A stretch of DNA of 64,000 nucleotides from assembly GCA_031551865.1 (NCBI GenBank), contig JAVBMY010000002.1:62001-126000 (forward strand), written 5' to 3'. This DNA is from Rikenella sp031551865. GTDB taxonomy: Bacteria > Bacteroidota > Bacteroidia > Bacteroidales > Rikenellaceae. Below the pieces are notes generated by a model. That model was not told the origin of the DNA. It did not search any database and saw nothing but the letters and a program-made list of their open reading frames with translations. Shown in pieces: positions 49,633 through 56,304 of the stretch (position 1 is the first letter of the stretch; each line of letters begins with the position of its first letter). Both the position numbers and the translations under genes were made by a program.

Positions 49633-50060
49633 TTATGGTTGCTGCCCGGCAGGGTGCCGTTCTTCTTTTGTAACGGAAGAGCCAGGAAAACTTTTCCGGA
49701 TGCTTCGCATTCTGCCTTGGTTTATGTTGCGGCACAATGCCGAAGGCATTGATTAATAATCGGACTTATCCCTTTCAGGCTGGCTGCCGGTTCCGTTTTA
49801 TATGGTATACGTTTTTCGGATTGCTTCGCAACCCACGACCCGTGCGCCGAGCGCGCTCGTGGGTGGGCGCCGGGTCGAATGTGACACGACAAGCCTAAAA
49901 GGAATAGTCCCGAATTTTTTTTTGATTCTTTTTCTGAAGACAAAGAGCCCACACTGCCCCGAGAGCAATTAAGCCTGCTTGGATTGCCGGGGGCCGAAGA
50001 GGAGAAAAAGCCACGAAGTGGACTTAACGCGCGCGGCGTGCGCAATACAAAATCAATCAG
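49633..50060. repeat. Intergenic mosaic: family E-like end, family F copy 2, family G copy 3
   Basis: About 49662-49705 resembles the family E end (GCCGTTCTTCTTTTG, then GGAAAACTTTTCCGGATGC). Family F lies at 49761-49914, from GGACTTATCCCTTTCAGGC to AAAAGGAATAGTCCC, imperfect terminal inverted repeats; an inner block CCCACGACCCGTGCGCC pairs with CGCTCGTGGGTGGGC. An inverted family G copy lies at 49959-50026, ending GCCACGAAGTGGACTTA. No gene is supported. Confidence 0.75.
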
Positions 50061-50804
50061 ATGTTACCGGGAAAGGGACATAAGCGGCGGATTCCGCGCG
50101 GACGTTATAATGTCCGCGGGGTGGTGTTGCACACCCTGAAATACGGCGACCGGAAGCTGATCGTACACCTGCTGACTGCCGACGGGCGGCGCAGCTACAT
50201 CACCGCCGTGGGCAACGGCACGCGGAGCCTGTTCCAACCCTTGTTCATCCTCGACCTTGAGGCCACGCCCGGGCGCGGCGAGTTGCACACCATCGAACAA
50301 TCGCAGGCCGCCGTCGTGTTCGGTGACATTCCCTTCGATATCGCCAAGAGCGCCATCGCCCTTTTTCTCTCCGAACTCCTGTACCGCCTGATCAAAGAAG
50401 GCGAGGCCGACGCCGGACTCTATGGCTTCGTCGAAGATGCCGTGGCCGGGCTCGACCTCTTGCGCGAACCTGCCGCCACGGCCAACTTCCACCTCTGGTT
50501 CCTGGTGCAGCTCTCAGGCCGGCTCGGCTATGCACCCCGCGACAACTATAAACCCGGGTTCAGCCTCGATTACCGCAACGGCTACTATACAGCCGAACCG
50601 CAGTCCCACACCCTCGTGATGCGTCCCGATGAAGCCGGGCTTTTCCGCGCCCTCAGCGGTAGCGTGCCTTCCGACTTGCATACCATCGCCCTCGACCGGC
50701 ACCGCCGCGTGGCGATGCTTGAAAAACTCGTCGACCTTTACGGCTTCCATACCGACGCCATTTATAGCGTCAACTCGCTACGCATCCTGTCCGAAATCTT
50801 CTGA
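50061..50804 (+). CDS. recO: DNA repair protein RecO
   Basis: RecO helps load RecA on single-stranded DNA with RecR. The 247-residue protein has an N-terminal OB fold opening YNVRGVVLHTLKYGDRKLIVHLLT, about 17 residues in from the first ATG, so the start may lie a little late or the extension is genuine. The helical middle contains KSAIALFLSELLYRLIKEGE. Zinc-finger cysteines typical of some RecO are absent, as in other Bacteroidales. It is preceded by repeats and stands alone. Confidence 0.88.
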   Translation: MLPGKGHKRRIPRGRYNVRGVVLHTLKYGDRKLIVHLLTADGRRSYITAVGNGTRSLFQPLFILDLEATPGRGELHTIEQSQAAVVFGDIPFDIAKSAIALFLSELLYRLIKEGEADAGLYGFVEDAVAGLDLLREPAATANFHLWFLVQLSGRLGYAPRDNYKPGFSLDYRNGYYTAEPQSHTLVMRPDEAGLFRALSGSVPSDLHTIALDRHRRVAMLEKLVDLYGFHTDAIYSVNSLRILSEIF

Positions 50805-50837
50805 ATGATTTTTGCTTTTGCGCTGATCCCGCAGATC

Positions 50838-50919
50838 GTCATTGCGAGGGGCCGCAGGCGACGAAGCAATCGGGTAATGGGCGCAGTCAGAGGTCGCCTG
50901 CGGCCCCCCCCCGCAATGG
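50838..50919. repeat. Family D palindromic repeat
   Basis: GTCATTGCGAGGGGCCGCAGG pairs in two blocks with CCTGCGGCCCCCCCCCGC and AATGGC. GCGACGAAGCAATC is the family's inner motif. Confidence 0.8.
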
Positions 50920-50965
50920 CAAGTGAAATTCCCGAAGGCACGGGCATATCCCGCCCGAAAATCAC

Positions 50966-50973
50966 TATCTTTG
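50966..50973 (+). promoter_or_regulatory. Bacteroidetes -7 box, redoxin gene
   Basis: TATCTTTG 29 bases before the ATG at 51002. Confidence 0.55.
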
Positions 50974-51001
50974 TGAACAGCCACTTTTCATACATATTAC
51001 C

Positions 51002-51532
51002 ATGAAAAAGATCCTATCGGTAATGCTTGTCCTGTTCGCCGCCACGCAGGTTCCGGCCATGGCACAGGCCAGAGGGGAGTCGAAAGCCAAAATCGGCGGG
51101 CCGCTCTACGATGTCGAACTTCACGACGTCGAATGGAACATGTCCAACCTGACCGACTATGTGGGCATCGACGGCAAATACCTGCTCGTGAACTTCTGGA
51201 CCGCCAACTGCCCCAAATGCCACGAAGGATTCCTCGAAGTGAAGAAATACTACGACCTGTACGCCCCGAAACTGACTGTCATCGGCGTCATGGTGAGCGA
51301 CAACCACGAAGGCTGGCTCGAAATGTACGCCCATAAACAACCCTTTGCCTGGCCCAATCTTTCGGACGGTAAGAAACTGGCCGAGGGCGCCGGCGAGGAT
51401 TACGGCATCCGGCTTTATCCCACCTACGTGCTCGTCACCCCCGGGGGCGAGATCGTGCGCATGTGGAGCGGCTTCGAGAAAACCAAGTTTCGCGAACAAC
51501 TGGCCGAATACTTCGCCGCCCCTGTGCAATAA
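51002..51532 (+). CDS. Exported TlpA-like thiol-disulfide redoxin
   Basis: A signal peptide (MKKILSVMLVLFAATQ, ending AMAQA) sends this 176-residue thioredoxin-fold protein to the periplasm. The active site NFWTANCPKCHEGF has Cys70 and Cys73, and the cis-Pro is in IRLYPTYVLVTPGG. The layout matches TlpA/ResA-type reductases that act on cytochrome maturation or protein disulfides. No partner gene is adjacent, so the target is unknown. It has its own promoter box. Confidence 0.88.
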   Translation: MKKILSVMLVLFAATQVPAMAQARGESKAKIGGPLYDVELHDVEWNMSNLTDYVGIDGKYLLVNFWTANCPKCHEGFLEVKKYYDLYAPKLTVIGVMVSDNHEGWLEMYAHKQPFAWPNLSDGKKLAEGAGEDYGIRLYPTYVLVTPGGEIVRMWSGFEKTKFREQLAEYFAAPVQ

Positions 51533-51574
51533 CCGCAGGCAGGCTCGAAAGCGGCAATGCCCGGGGAGTCCGTT

Positions 51575-51771
51575 CTTGCCGTGTATACACACCCATCCTT
51601 ACTGCGGGGATACGCTTGCTTTTGCCGTATACACTCCGCCCTTTGCCGTATACGTCCGCCCTTACCGTAACAGTAGTTTCTCCGCTTAATTTTACCGGGG
51701 ATCGCCGCCTTTAACGGATACCCCTGCTCTTGCGGTGCCACACGCCTGCCTTTGCCGTAGAAAATACCCGC
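51575..51771. repeat. Degenerate short tandem repeat, period about 20-24 bases
   Basis: TTTGCCGTATACACTCCGCC (51621-51640) is followed almost at once by TTTGCCGTATACGTCCGCC (51642 onward). More divergent units flank them, such as CTTGCCGTGTATACACACCC, CTTACTGCGGGGATACGC, TTTTACCGGGGATCGCCGCC, TTTAACGGATACCCC and TTTGCCGTAGAAAATACCCGC. About nine units fill the gap before rfbC. No reading frame is supported. Confidence 0.65.
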
Positions 51772-51788
51772 TCCTCCCACCGGAATAG

Positions 51789-52361
51789 ATGAAATTCAAC
51801 AAAACAGACACGTCGCTCCCCGGCCTCTGCGTGATCGAACCTTCCGTGTTCGGCGACGCGCGGGGGTTTTTCATGGAAAGCTTTTCGCAGCGAGACTTCA
51901 CAACGCTCGGCATCATCGCCGCTTCCGATCATTTCGTGCAAGACAACCACAGCCGTTCGCGGCGCGGCGTCCTGCGCGGCCTTCATTTTCAGCATCCCCA
52001 TCCGCAGGGCAAGCTGATCCGCGTGATCGCCGGTTCGGTCTACGACGTGGCCGTCGACCTGCGTCGTGCAAGTCCCACCTACGGGCAGTGGCACGGCATC
52101 GAGCTCAGTGCGGCCAACCGGCTGATGTTCTATGTGCCGCCGGGATTCGCCCACGGTTTCCTGACCCTTGAGGACGATACCGAGTTCCTGTATAAATGCA
52201 CCGATTATTACCATCCCGAGGCCGACGGTGGCGTACGCTGGAACGACCCGGCCATCGGGGTCGACTGGCGATTGCCGCACTACGGCTTCCGGGCCGACGA
52301 ACTGGTGATGTCCGACAAAGACCTGGTGCAACCCCTGCTGTCGGAGCTGGGCGGAGTGTAA
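51789..52361 (+). CDS. rfbC: dTDP-4-dehydrorhamnose 3,5-epimerase
   Basis: RfbC converts dTDP-4-keto-6-deoxyglucose to dTDP-4-keto-L-rhamnose for surface polysaccharides. The 190 residues include FGDARGFFMESF (21-32), the catalytic His66 in VLRGLHFQ, Lys75 in HPQGKLIRVI, and the conserved FYVPPGFAHGFLTLEDDTEFLYKC. rfbA, rfbB and rfbD are not adjacent, so rhamnose genes are dispersed in this genome, or this epimerase serves another sugar. Confidence 0.93.
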   Translation: MKFNKTDTSLPGLCVIEPSVFGDARGFFMESFSQRDFTTLGIIAASDHFVQDNHSRSRRGVLRGLHFQHPHPQGKLIRVIAGSVYDVAVDLRRASPTYGQWHGIELSAANRLMFYVPPGFAHGFLTLEDDTEFLYKCTDYYHPEADGGVRWNDPAIGVDWRLPHYGFRADELVMSDKDLVQPLLSELGGV

Positions 52362-52552
52362 TCCCTCTTCCCCGGTGGCCTGGGTTTATACAGTGCGCCT
52401 ATGGCGTTTTGCCGCTTGCCTGGCAGGCTTCCGCGCCCCCCGGCGGCGAAGGTTTACGCTTTTGTAATAGGCGGCTTCGCAGAGTTGCCGCAGGCCACCA
52501 AAGGATAACGGCAAAAAATTAGGGGGGGTGACGCAAAATTTCACGTGAAAAT
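52362..52552. repeat. Gap before tRNA-Glu with inverted repeat
   Basis: GGTGGCCTG (52374-52382) pairs with CAGGCCACC (52491-52499) around a 108-base interior. Nothing else is assignable. Confidence 0.45.
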
Positions 52553-52583
52553 TTTGCGATTGTAAACATTTCCTCTATCTTTG
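52553..52583 (+). promoter_or_regulatory. Complete Bacteroidetes promoter, tRNA-Glu
   Basis: TTTG at 52553-52556 and TATCTTTG at 52576-52583 are separated by exactly 19 bases, the canonical -33/-7 arrangement. Transcription should start near 52589. Confidence 0.8.
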
Positions 52584-52638
52584 CACTCCGAATTCCACCG
52601 ATTAGGGTGTTCGATTCGAACTCGTTCATACACACAAT

Positions 52639-52710
52639 GGCCCATTCGTCTATCGGTTAGGACGCAAGATTTTCATTCTTGAAAGAGGAGTTCGATTCTC
52701 CTATGGGCTA
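52639..52710 (+). tRNA. tRNA-Glu (anticodon TTC)
   Basis: A 72-base cloverleaf: acceptor GGCCCAT with ATGGGCT (first pair G-T), D arm GTCTATCGGTTAGGAC, anticodon stem CAAGA/TCTTG with loop TTTTCAT, hence anticodon TTC. The T arm is GAGGAGTTCGATTCTCCT with a GTTCGAT core, and the discriminator is A. CCA is not encoded. Confidence 0.95.
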
Positions 52711-52896
52711 CAAAAGGCTGAGATTAAAGGCAGGGGATTGGGCCGGTGGCAAACACGGGCCGCGGAATCTGCCCCGGGCCTGAATCCGTCGCGAAACCCG
52801 CGAACCGAATCCGCCGCCGCACCAAAAAAAGCCGGAATAAAAGGGGCGATGCTTACCGCCGTGTAAGTTAAGATGCCCGACACAAACAAAAAAGTA

Positions 52897-53148
52897 ATGG
52901 CAAACCACAAGTCATCCAAAAAACGCATTCGCCAGACCGCAACCCATCGCGCTCACAACCGTTATTTCCACCGCACCACCCGCAACGCCGTGAAAGCGCT
53001 ACGCGGAACCTCGGAGAAAACGGCCGCCGAAGCCATGCTCCCCAAAGTGGTGGCCATGCTCGACAAACTGGCCAAGCACAACATCATCCACAACAACAAG
53101 GCCGCCAACCTCAAGAGCAGCCTCCAGTTGCACGTCAACTCACTCTAA
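52897..53148 (+). CDS. rpsT: 30S ribosomal protein S20
   Basis: S20 binds 16S rRNA early in small-subunit assembly. The ATG at 52897 gives 83 residues starting MANHKSSKKRIRQTATHR and containing KHNIIHNNKAANLKSSLQ, the conserved basic helix. Upstream in-frame codons from 52873 are not conserved. The gene is followed by a symmetric terminator shared with the convergent cvpA gene. Confidence 0.96.
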   Translation: MANHKSSKKRIRQTATHRAHNRYFHRTTRNAVKALRGTSEKTAAEAMLPKVVAMLDKLAKHNIIHNNKAANLKSSLQLHVNSL

Positions 53149-53189
53149 GCCGGACGGGCCGAAAGGCACACCTGCAAGGGGAAAATACA

Positions 53190-53222
53190 AAACGTCCCGG
53201 ACACCCTGTGCCCGGGACGTTT
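53190..53222. terminator. Bidirectional terminator between rpsT and cvpA
   Basis: AAACGTCCCGG (53190-53200) pairs perfectly with 53212-53222. The minus strand continues with TTTTGTATTTTCC, and the plus strand has a shorter T stretch. It lies between convergent genes. Confidence 0.8.
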
Positions 53223-53261
53223 CGCGTATCTGCCCCTCGCCGTTGAAATTCGCGGTGCGGG

Positions 53262-53759
53262 TCAGTTCCTGACCGCGTCGAACGCCGAATTGCCGAGCCG
53301 GACCAGATAGGGGAAAGCGTGGCTCCCGACGGCATGCAGCACCCTATAGCTCGCTGCGTCCGAGATGCTCTCCGGAACCTTTGCCGGAATCGAACGGCAC
53401 ACCGACTCGACCGTCGCTACCGCCAGCGCCATAATCAGCAACCCTTTGACGGCGGCAAACAATCCGCCGAGTATCCTCACCGGCAAAGCCAACTTGGCCG
53501 CCTTCAGTACCTTGGTAATGAACAGGCACAGCAACACCACGCACACCATCACGGCCAGCAGGATGACCACGAACAGCACCTCGGTGCCGACGTTCTCAAG
53601 CCCCAGCCACCCTCCGGCGGCGTGCGAAAAATGATAGGCCGCCCAGGCACCCAGCAGGATGCCGGCGATGCCGCTCAGCTCTACGAGGATACCGCTCCTC
53701 CAGCCGCTGATCAGGCACCAGCCCAGGATCGCGAGTACTACAATGTCGAACCAGGTCAT
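53262..53759 (-). CDS. CvpA family membrane protein
   Basis: CvpA proteins are small inner-membrane proteins linked to colicin V export and envelope stress in other bacteria. Their exact role is unclear. This one has 165 residues and four hydrophobic spans: near 5-20, 28-45, 62-85 and 96-118, with the family motif FDIVVLAILGWCLISGWRSGI at the N-terminus. It is a single gene with its own -7 box and is convergent with rpsT. Confidence 0.85.
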   Translation of the reverse strand: MTWFDIVVLAILGWCLISGWRSGILVELSGIAGILLGAWAAYHFSHAAGGWLGLENVGTEVLFVVILLAVMVCVVLLCLFITKVLKAAKLALPVRILGGLFAAVKGLLIMALAVATVESVCRSIPAKVPESISDAASYRVLHAVGSHAFPYLVRLGNSAFDAVRN

Positions 53760-53835
53760 GCGTGTGTCGGGATTAAAAGGTGTCGGATTGGAATGAAACG
53801 GGCTCCCGATACTTTCCGGGGGCCGGAGTCCGGGG

Positions 53836-53843
53836 CAAAGGTA
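53836..53843 (-). promoter_or_regulatory. Bacteroidetes -7 box, cvpA
   Basis: Minus-strand TACCTTTG, 77 bases before the cvpA ATG. The rest of the 436-base divergent gap (53760-54195) shows no gene, repeat or second promoter that I can support. Confidence 0.45.
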
Positions 53844-54195
53844 CGAACAATAACCTGCTTATCCTCGTCCGGGCCGGAGGGGCCGCAGTGTCCTCAGGCA
53901 CGAACTTCAGCACAGCGCCATCCCGAATGAACCCGCATGCCGCCCAACGAGGTTCCGAATAATGAAGACCTCTATGTGCCTCCCCGCTTTAAATACGCCT
54001 CCTCACTTCAGTGCGACGGCCCTTTGCCCCATCCGTTTTTCACTTCAATTCGACCCCTCAGGATATTATTAACCTATCCGAAATAAAGCCTCTGCCCAGC
54101 TTGCCCCGTAACCGGGACTGCCACCAGAATCCACCCGCAACCCGGTCAGACTCCGGGAAGCGTGCAATTTAACCCCAGCCATCCATAATCCACCC

Positions 54196-54828
54196 ATGAA
54201 AAAAAACCTGTTTACCCTGTTCCTCGGCCTTGCGGCCGCGACGGCCCCAGCCCAGAACTTTACCCGCATGGCCTCGAACGAGACGTTCGCCCGCCAGTTG
54301 CGTGAACTCGGTACCCGCACCACAACCATTAAAAGCCATTTCACCCAGGTACGCTACATGTCGGTGGCGGGCGGTGAAGTATGCTCGCAGGGCAACTTCT
54401 ATTACCAGACCGCCGGCGAGAATATCTGCCTCGAATTCAGCGCCCCGGCGGGCGACATGATTGTGTTGCGCGGCGACAAGTTCCGCATCGTCGCCGCTGG
54501 GCGCGAAACCGTTGTGGCCGTGCAGGCCCACCCCATGCTGCGCCAGCTGAGGAGCATGCTCTCGGCTTGCATGCAAGGCAATATGGCTCCTCTTGAGGCC
54601 GGCAACACTGTCGAATACTACGAGAGCCCGTCGGAGTACCAGGTGGTGCTGGTCCCGGCCGAACGCCGCGCCGCGCGCTATATGAGCCGCATGGTGCTGA
54701 CCTTCGACAAGCGCGACATGTCGCTCAATGCCATGAAGATCGACGAACCTTCGGGCGACTACACCCGTTACACCTTCGATCGCAAGAAATTCAACGAAAC
54801 CATCGCCGCCGACAAGTTCAGGATATGA
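54196..54828 (+). CDS. LolA-like outer-membrane lipoprotein carrier protein
   Basis: LolA-like proteins ferry lipoproteins or lipids through the periplasm. This one has 210 residues and a signal peptide ending TAPAQN. After it come LRELGTRTTTIKSHFTQVRYM and GNFYYQTAGENICLEFSAPAGDMIVL, the half-barrel opening seen in LolA. The C-terminal YMSRMVLTFDKRDMSLNAMKIDEPSGDYTRYTF resembles the family's strand-strand-helix end. The identity is at family level; Bacteroidetes have several LolA paralogues with differing roles. Confidence 0.82.
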   Translation: MKKNLFTLFLGLAAATAPAQNFTRMASNETFARQLRELGTRTTTIKSHFTQVRYMSVAGGEVCSQGNFYYQTAGENICLEFSAPAGDMIVLRGDKFRIVAAGRETVVAVQAHPMLRQLRSMLSACMQGNMAPLEAGNTVEYYESPSEYQVVLVPAERRAARYMSRMVLTFDKRDMSLNAMKIDEPSGDYTRYTFDRKKFNETIAADKFRI

Positions 54829-54998
54829 CGGCAACCCTCTTCTCAGGGTGGCAGGTAAAAGGTGCGGCGGGCCGAATGAAACGTATCCGCAAAGCGTCTT
54901 ATAAGAAACTCCCGGATGGCGCACCTGTGCCACAGGCCAGCAATCTTATCGCGACATTCCGGAATGGGCAGGGGGCTTACTCCCAGTGAGCGGGAACC

Positions 54999-55029
54999 TT
55001 GATTATCCCGGAATAAAAGGCTATATTTA
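54999..55029 (+). promoter_or_regulatory. Probable promoter, small lipoprotein gene
   Basis: TTG at 54999-55001, a 20-base spacer, then TATATTTA at 55022-55029, one base off TAnnTTTG. The ATG follows 28 bases later. Confidence 0.5.
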
Positions 55030-55056
55030 CAGAACCAATCATTTATAATGACGACT

Positions 55057-55584
55057 ATGAAAAAATCACTACTCTCTGTGGCAGCTGTTCTTTCCGCTGC
55101 GTTTCTGTTGGTTGCCTGCGGCGGTGCTACGCCCTCCGGTTCGGGGGTGGCAGCTTACAAGACTGCGAATTTCGGAATGTCGAAAGAAGAAGTGCAGGCC
55201 TTGCCCGAGTTCTCGGACTGGGAAGTGCTGCCCGATGAACTGTCGGCCGTACAGCGCATCGAAGCCTATGACTACGATGTCTTTCTCGCGTTTGAGAATG
55301 ACAAACTCAATGCGGTGCAGATATTGACTCCGGTATGGAGCGCGGACGAATACGACACGGAGATCATGCCTGCTGCCGAAAATCTCGTCAAGTATTTCAC
55401 GGCAGCGTATGGCCAGCCTTCCGAAGACCAAGGGGTGCCGTACCTTATGGATTTCAGTCCGGGGGTCAAATACACGGTGTGCACCTGGAACACTGAGCAG
55501 GTGTGGGCCTCGGTTGTTGTCATGCAGCGCGACAGGGACGACTACGGCTTTGTTGTGGCCTGCCACGTGCTTCCCCAAGAATAA
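55057..55584 (+). CDS. Small lipoprotein, function unknown
   Basis: The ATG at 55057 gives 175 residues with lipobox FLLVAC and mature start GGATPSGSG. An in-frame ATG three codons earlier (55048) is also possible. The rest is a single acidic domain with FGMSKEEVQALPEFSDWEVLPDE, a helix-strand start seen in several families that sense ligands, then strands ending VWASVVVMQRDRDDYGFVVACHV. I do not recognise the family. It is a single-gene unit with its own promoter and a strong terminator. Confidence 0.75.
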   Translation: MKKSLLSVAAVLSAAFLLVACGGATPSGSGVAAYKTANFGMSKEEVQALPEFSDWEVLPDELSAVQRIEAYDYDVFLAFENDKLNAVQILTPVWSADEYDTEIMPAAENLVKYFTAAYGQPSEDQGVPYLMDFSPGVKYTVCTWNTEQVWASVVVMQRDRDDYGFVVACHVLPQE

Positions 55585-55620
55585 AACCGTTACACGAATA
55601 GTACCGCGCTATTTTCCGAA

Positions 55621-55659
55621 AGCAGCCTGCCGGTTGAGTGACCGACAGGCTGCTTTTTT
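55621..55659 (+). terminator. Terminator hairpin after the small lipoprotein
   Basis: AGCAGCCTGCCGGT (55621-55634) pairs with ACCGACAGGCTGCT (55641-55654), with one mismatch, followed by TTTTT. Confidence 0.9.
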
Positions 55660-55735
55660 GCGAAAGAGCTGAAAGAGCAAGGTTGACTCCCCGTTTTGCG
55701 TGGGCTCCCGCTCTTATAGGGTTACCCTCGTATCT

Positions 55736-55874
55736 GCCTGCTGGCGATGCTGGTGATCCCTTGCCTGCGGCATGCGGGTTCGTTCGGGATTGCATTGCCT
55801 TCGCGTCGCTTTTCCTTTTGCGGTTGGGATTACCTGCGCATCGCCTGCTGGCGATGCTGGTGATCCCTTGCCTG
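55736..55874. repeat. Pair of exact 32-base direct repeats
   Basis: GCCTGCTGGCGATGCTGGTG and the following 12 bases occur identically at 55736-55767 and 55843-55874, 107 bases apart. No reading frame is supported in the 450-base gap. Confidence 0.85.
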
Positions 55875-55943
55875 TGCGGCGCTTGTCTTACTACAAAGTC
55901 CCCCAAAAGAAAGCATCCGCGCGCCTTCGGCACGCTTGCTTTT

Positions 55944-56024
55944 GCATTCCGGGTCTCCGCGCTTAAGCAAACTTCGCGCGAAGACCCGGAATGCAAAGCG
56001 CATCACCTTTCGGCGATGCGCTTT
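55944..56024. repeat. Tandem hairpins beside tRNA-Arg
   Basis: GCATTCCGGGTCT (55944-55956) pairs with 55982-55994. Immediately after, AAAGCGCATC (55995-56004) pairs with GATGCGCTTT (56015-56024) and is followed by CTTTTTGTTTTTG on the plus strand. The second could stop plus-strand transcription before it opposes the tRNA. Confidence 0.75.
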
Positions 56025-56040
56025 CTTTTTGTTTTTGTGG

Positions 56041-56112
56041 TGACTCCAAAGGGATTCGAACCCATATCGAGAGAACCGGAATCTCTTATTCTATCCATTG
56101 AACTATGGAGCC
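56041..56112 (-). tRNA. tRNA-Arg (anticodon CCG)
   Basis: Read on the minus strand: acceptor GGCTCCA with TGGAGTC, D arm with AGTTCAATGGATAGAAT, anticodon stem AGAGA/TCTCT with loop TTCCGGT, hence anticodon CCG. The T arm holds GGTTCGAATCC and the discriminator is A. CCA is encoded next (56038-56040), unlike the tRNA-Glu of this window. Confidence 0.95.
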
Positions 56113-56123
56113 GTTTCGGGGAA

Positions 56124-56154
56124 CAAAGATACGATTTTGGATGGTACGTACAAA
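56124..56154 (-). promoter_or_regulatory. Complete Bacteroidetes promoter, tRNA-Arg
   Basis: On the minus strand, TTTG (56154-56151), a 19-base spacer, then TATCTTTG (56131-56124), in the canonical arrangement. The tRNA begins 12 bases downstream. Confidence 0.8.
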
Positions 56155-56181
56155 GTTTATACCGGACTCTTGAGAAAAACG

Positions 56182-56287
56182 TGTCATCCCGAGCGAAGCC
56201 AGGGGAACTTTCCGGTAATGGACTGATTAATATAACGTAATCAGTATTTGTGGTTGAAAAGTTTCCCCGGTTTCGCTCGGGATGACA
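56182..56287. repeat. Family C hairpin element, copy 3
   Basis: TGTCATCCCGAGCGAAGCC and following bases pair with the complement ending at 56287 (TTTCGCTCGGGATGACA) over about 30 bases with a few mismatches. An inner hairpin ACTGATTA/TAATCAGT occupies the loop. Confidence 0.8.
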
Positions 56288-56304
56288 TATAGAGTAGAGC
56301 GAAT

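Noticed and set aside
51575..51771. CRISPR-like short repeat array
   Set aside because: Units are only 20-24 bases, degenerate, and directly tandem without spacers.
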